DNA of 17,010 nt from DATMQA01 sp035566895 (GTDB lineage: Bacteria; Verrucomicrobiota; Verrucomicrobiia; Limisphaerales; UBA8199): the NCBI GenBank assembly GCA_035566895.1, contig DATMQA010000079.1, forward strand, positions 1 to 17,010. The letters run 5' to 3'. A program made the translations under genes and the position numbers. Below are positions 14,696-17,010 of this stretch, in pieces (positions within the stretch are counted from its first letter, which is position 1; each line of letters opens with the position of its first letter). Under the pieces are notes generated by a model. It was not told the origin of the DNA and searched no databases. It worked only from the letters and a program-made list of their open reading frames with translations.

Positions 14696-17010
14696 CTAAG
14701 GCAAGAGCAGGACCCGGTAGAAGCGTTGGGTCACGCCCGCAACCGGGTCGTTGGCCGTTGCCGTGGTTCCAGGTGAGGTGATATCGGGCGTGAGATCATG
14801 CCAGGCGGCGTCGTCAAGGCGGGCTTTGAATTGCAGTCGATAATGCAGCCCCGCGGCGGCGCTCCAGGTGATGCGGGCGACATTGTTGGAAAGGGTGACG
14901 GATTGGAGAACCGGCAGCGGCGCGGTTACCATGACCACAAAGGAATTTGTGGCGCTCAACGGAGGCGTTCCGTTATCCATCACCACTGTCTTGAAGATGT
15001 TCGTGCTCGGCGCCTGGCCGGGTACGGGCGTCCAGGTGATGACTCCATTGCCATCAATGGACGCGTTGGTTGGTCCCGCGGCCAAAGTGTAGGTCAAGGG
15101 CAGCAGCGGCATATCGCTTGAACTAGCGGTGTTTGTCACGATGAGCATCCCGGCCGCAGCAATGGTCCGGTTGGTTTGGACCGGGAGTGCCGGCCCGTTA
15201 TGGATCGGCAGAACGACGACCCAGAAACTCTTTTCGCGCCACATTGGCGGTGCGCCGCTGTCGGTCACGCGCGTTCGGATTTCGTTCGTGGTCAGGACCT
15301 GGGAGGCCGACGGCGTCCAGGTGATCACCCCGTTGGTGTCGATGACCGCATTGGTTGGGGCGGCGGTAAGCTGATAATTCAGCGTCGTTAGAGGAACGTC
15401 CGTGTCGATCGCGGTGTTGGTAGCCACTAGCGTTTGCAGGACTTGCACCATAAAGACATTATTCGATAACGGCAGGTCCGGCCCGTTGTGCACGGGATTA
15501 ACCACGACGGTGAAGCTGTTAGTCGCGCTCAAGTGCTGGGCGTTGATCGCCCAGGGGTTGTAGTCGGTCACGACCGTGGTGAACAGGTTTGTGCTGGGCA
15601 CCTGCGCCACTGCCGGCGTCCAGGTGATAATCCCGTTGGTATCAATGAGCGCATTGGCCGGAGCCGTCAGCAGCGTGTAAGTCAAGGTGTTGGCGGGAAT
15701 ATCCGAGTCGGTGGCGGTGTTGGTCACCACCAGCGGCTGCAATCCCGCCAGCGTCCGATCGGCCTGCACCGGCAGCACCGGCGGAACGTTCACTTCGTTG
15801 ACGACTACCGTGAAGCTGTTGGTCGCGCTTAATTGCTGCGCATTGACGGCCCACCGGTTGGAATTCACCACGATGGTCGTAATCGTGTTGGTTCCCGGTC
15901 CCTGCGCCTCGCCGGGCGTCCAGGTAATGACGCCGTTGGTATCAATGCTCGCCCCGCTGGGCGGGTTCATCAACGTGTAGGCCAGGCTGGAGTGGAGGTT
16001 GGCTTCCGCCGCGGTGTTGGTGACCGTGAGCAGCGTCAGTTCGTTCACCGTCTGAGTCGCGATGAGCGGCAGGACCGGAGCGACGTTTACTTCCTGCACG
16101 ATGACCGTGAAGCTGTTGGTGGCGCTCAGGTGCGGGTTGACCAGGTCATAGGGATCGGTATTGGTCACCACCGTGGTGATGAGATTGGTGCCGGGGCTTT
16201 GGCTCTGGCTGGGCGTCCAGGTGACGATGCCGTTGCCATCGATATTCATGCCGCTGGGCGGGTTAACCAGCGTGTAGCCCAGCGAAGCGTGGATATTGGA
16301 CTCGCTAGCCGTATTGGTGACCGTCAGGAGCGTCAGTTCGTTCACCATCTGAGTCGCGATGACCGGCAGCACCGGCGCCACGTTTACTTCCTGCACAACA
16401 ACCGTGAACCTGTTGGTGGCGTTCAGGTGCGGGTTGACCAGGTCATAGGGATCGGTGTTGGTCACCACCGTAGTGATGAGATTGGTGCCGGGGCTTTGGC
16501 TCTGGCTGGGTGTCCAGGTAACGATGCCGTTGGTATCGATATTCATGCCGCTGGGCGGGTTAACCAACGTGTAACCCAGGGTGGCATGGATGTTGGACTC
16601 GGTGGCGGTGTTGGTGACCGTGAGCAGCGTCAGTTCGTTGACCGTCTGAGTGGGAACAACCGGCAGGACCGGCGCGACATTCACTTCCTGCACAACGACG
16701 GTGAAGCTGTTGGTCGCGTTCAGGTGCGGGTTGACCAGGTCATAGGGATCGGTGTTGGTAACCACCATGGTGATGAGATTGGTGCCGGGGCTTTGGCCCT
16801 GGCTGGGCGTCCAGGTGATGATGCCATTGGTATCGATATTCATGCCGCTGGGCGGGTTCATCAGCGTGTAGCCCAGGGTGACATGGATATTGGACTCGGT
16901 GGCCGTGTTGGTCACCGTCAGGAGCGTCAGTTCGTTGACCGTCTGAGCGGGGATGAGCGGCAGGACCGGCGCCACATTCACTTCCCGCACGATCACGGTG
17001 AAACTGTTGG
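14696..17010 (-). CDS. Giant secreted protein with tandem Ig/cadherin-like repeats (partial, 5' end outside window)
   Basis: The frame is open to the right edge and gives 771 residues with no start or signal peptide in view, so the full protein is larger. It consists of seven repeats of 95-100 residues and a 75-residue C-terminal module. Each repeat has the pattern PVLP...L.VTNTA....L.YTL..P..A.IDTNGVITWTP...Q.P.TN...T.V.D...........ATNSFTVVV, which is typical of putative-Ig (He_PIG) and cadherin-like domains found in surface adhesins. The C-terminal module (14699-14923) has LHYRLQFKARLDDAAWHDL and ends RFYRVLLLP, shared with the 684-residue protein. No protease or glycoside-hydrolase domain is visible in this part. 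An adhesive or structural role outside the cell is likely. The stop is TAG at 14696-14698; the next gene on the strand begins 94 bases later. Confidence 0.88.
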   Translation of the reverse strand, partial: NSFTVIVREVNVAPVLPLIPAQTVNELTLLTVTNTATESNIHVTLGYTLMNPPSGMNIDTNGIITWTPSQGQSPGTNLITMVVTNTDPYDLVNPHLNATNSFTVVVQEVNVAPVLPVVPTQTVNELTLLTVTNTATESNIHATLGYTLVNPPSGMNIDTNGIVTWTPSQSQSPGTNLITTVVTNTDPYDLVNPHLNATNRFTVVVQEVNVAPVLPVIATQMVNELTLLTVTNTASESNIHASLGYTLVNPPSGMNIDGNGIVTWTPSQSQSPGTNLITTVVTNTDPYDLVNPHLSATNSFTVIVQEVNVAPVLPLIATQTVNELTLLTVTNTAAEANLHSSLAYTLMNPPSGASIDTNGVITWTPGEAQGPGTNTITTIVVNSNRWAVNAQQLSATNSFTVVVNEVNVPPVLPVQADRTLAGLQPLVVTNTATDSDIPANTLTYTLLTAPANALIDTNGIITWTPAVAQVPSTNLFTTVVTDYNPWAINAQHLSATNSFTVVVNPVHNGPDLPLSNNVFMVQVLQTLVATNTAIDTDVPLTTLNYQLTAAPTNAVIDTNGVITWTPSASQVLTTNEIRTRVTDSGAPPMWREKSFWVVVLPIHNGPALPVQTNRTIAAAGMLIVTNTASSSDMPLLPLTYTLAAGPTNASIDGNGVITWTPVPGQAPSTNIFKTVVMDNGTPPLSATNSFVVMVTAPLPVLQSVTLSNNVARITWSAAAGLHYRLQFKARLDDAAWHDLTPDITSPGTTATANDPVAGVTQRFYRVLLLP
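14924..16984 (-). repeat. Seven tandem protein-coding repeats, first four of exactly 297 bases
   Basis: On the minus strand the units are: 1 (16984-16688), 2 (16687-16391), 3 (16390-16094), 4 (16093-15797), each 99 codons; 5 (15796-15497, 100 codons), 6 (15496-15209, 96 codons) and 7 (15208-14924, 95 codons). Units 1 and 2 differ at 9 of 99 residues; unit 3 is similarly close; unit 4 is intermediate; units 5-7 are diverged. The array continues past the right edge. Confidence 0.9.

Noticed and set aside
14924..17010. CRISPR-like repetition
   Set aside because: The repeats are 297 bases, in frame and protein-coding with no short repeat/spacer pattern.

Overview
The window looks like chromosomal DNA of a GC-rich Gram-negative bacterium, most probably a member of the Verrucomicrobiota (Pedosphaera/Limisphaerales type). 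The reasons are the long secreted proteins rich in Asn and Thr that end in an RFYR-type C-terminal module, the intergenic CACAGAGG repeats, the Y_Y_Y-type sensor kinase, and genes that mostly lack a clear Shine-Dalgarno sequence. The taxonomic call is inference; there is no rRNA, tRNA, CRISPR array, insertion sequence or integrase here.

Region 1 (1-3788, minus strand) is a signalling cluster. In transcription order it holds a cytoplasmic three-PAS histidine kinase, a NarL-type response regulator, a stand-alone receiver, a 63-residue ORF that looks like the C-terminal half of a receiver, and a receiver (running off the left edge) whose phosphoacceptor Asp is Glu and whose metal-binding Asp is Asn. 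The last three ORFs are spaced by only 5 and 8 bases. A pair of direct repeats lies upstream of the three receivers and may be their operator.

Region 2 (3789-6471, plus) holds a 26-codon upstream ORF overlapping the start of a half-size type I ABC exporter, then a 441-base gene-free stretch with a CACAGAGG repeat, a strong bidirectional hairpin terminator and a nested hairpin element.

Region 3 (6430-8921) is a second two-component pair: a membrane Y_Y_Y-type sensor kinase (plus) facing a NarL-type regulator (minus) tail to tail. Region 4 (9087-10483) is a Fic AMP-transferase with a built-in inhibitory helix, followed by a near-perfect 29-base dyad. Region 5 (10484-11674, minus) is a secreted beta-lactamase-fold serine hydrolase.

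Region 6 (11705-17010, minus) is a surface-protein cluster: a giant adhesin-like protein with 297-base tandem repeats (running off the right edge), a small HEAGH membrane zinc protease, and a 684-residue secreted protein with carboxypeptidase-regulatory-like domains, ending at a clear intrinsic terminator. Both secreted proteins share a C-terminal module, so they probably share a secretion or anchoring route.

The points most worth following up are the graded loss of receiver residues in Region 1, the small ORFs abutting the starts of all three large plus-strand genes, the repeated hairpin (6352 and 9003), the dyad after the Fic gene, and the protease set between two surface proteins.
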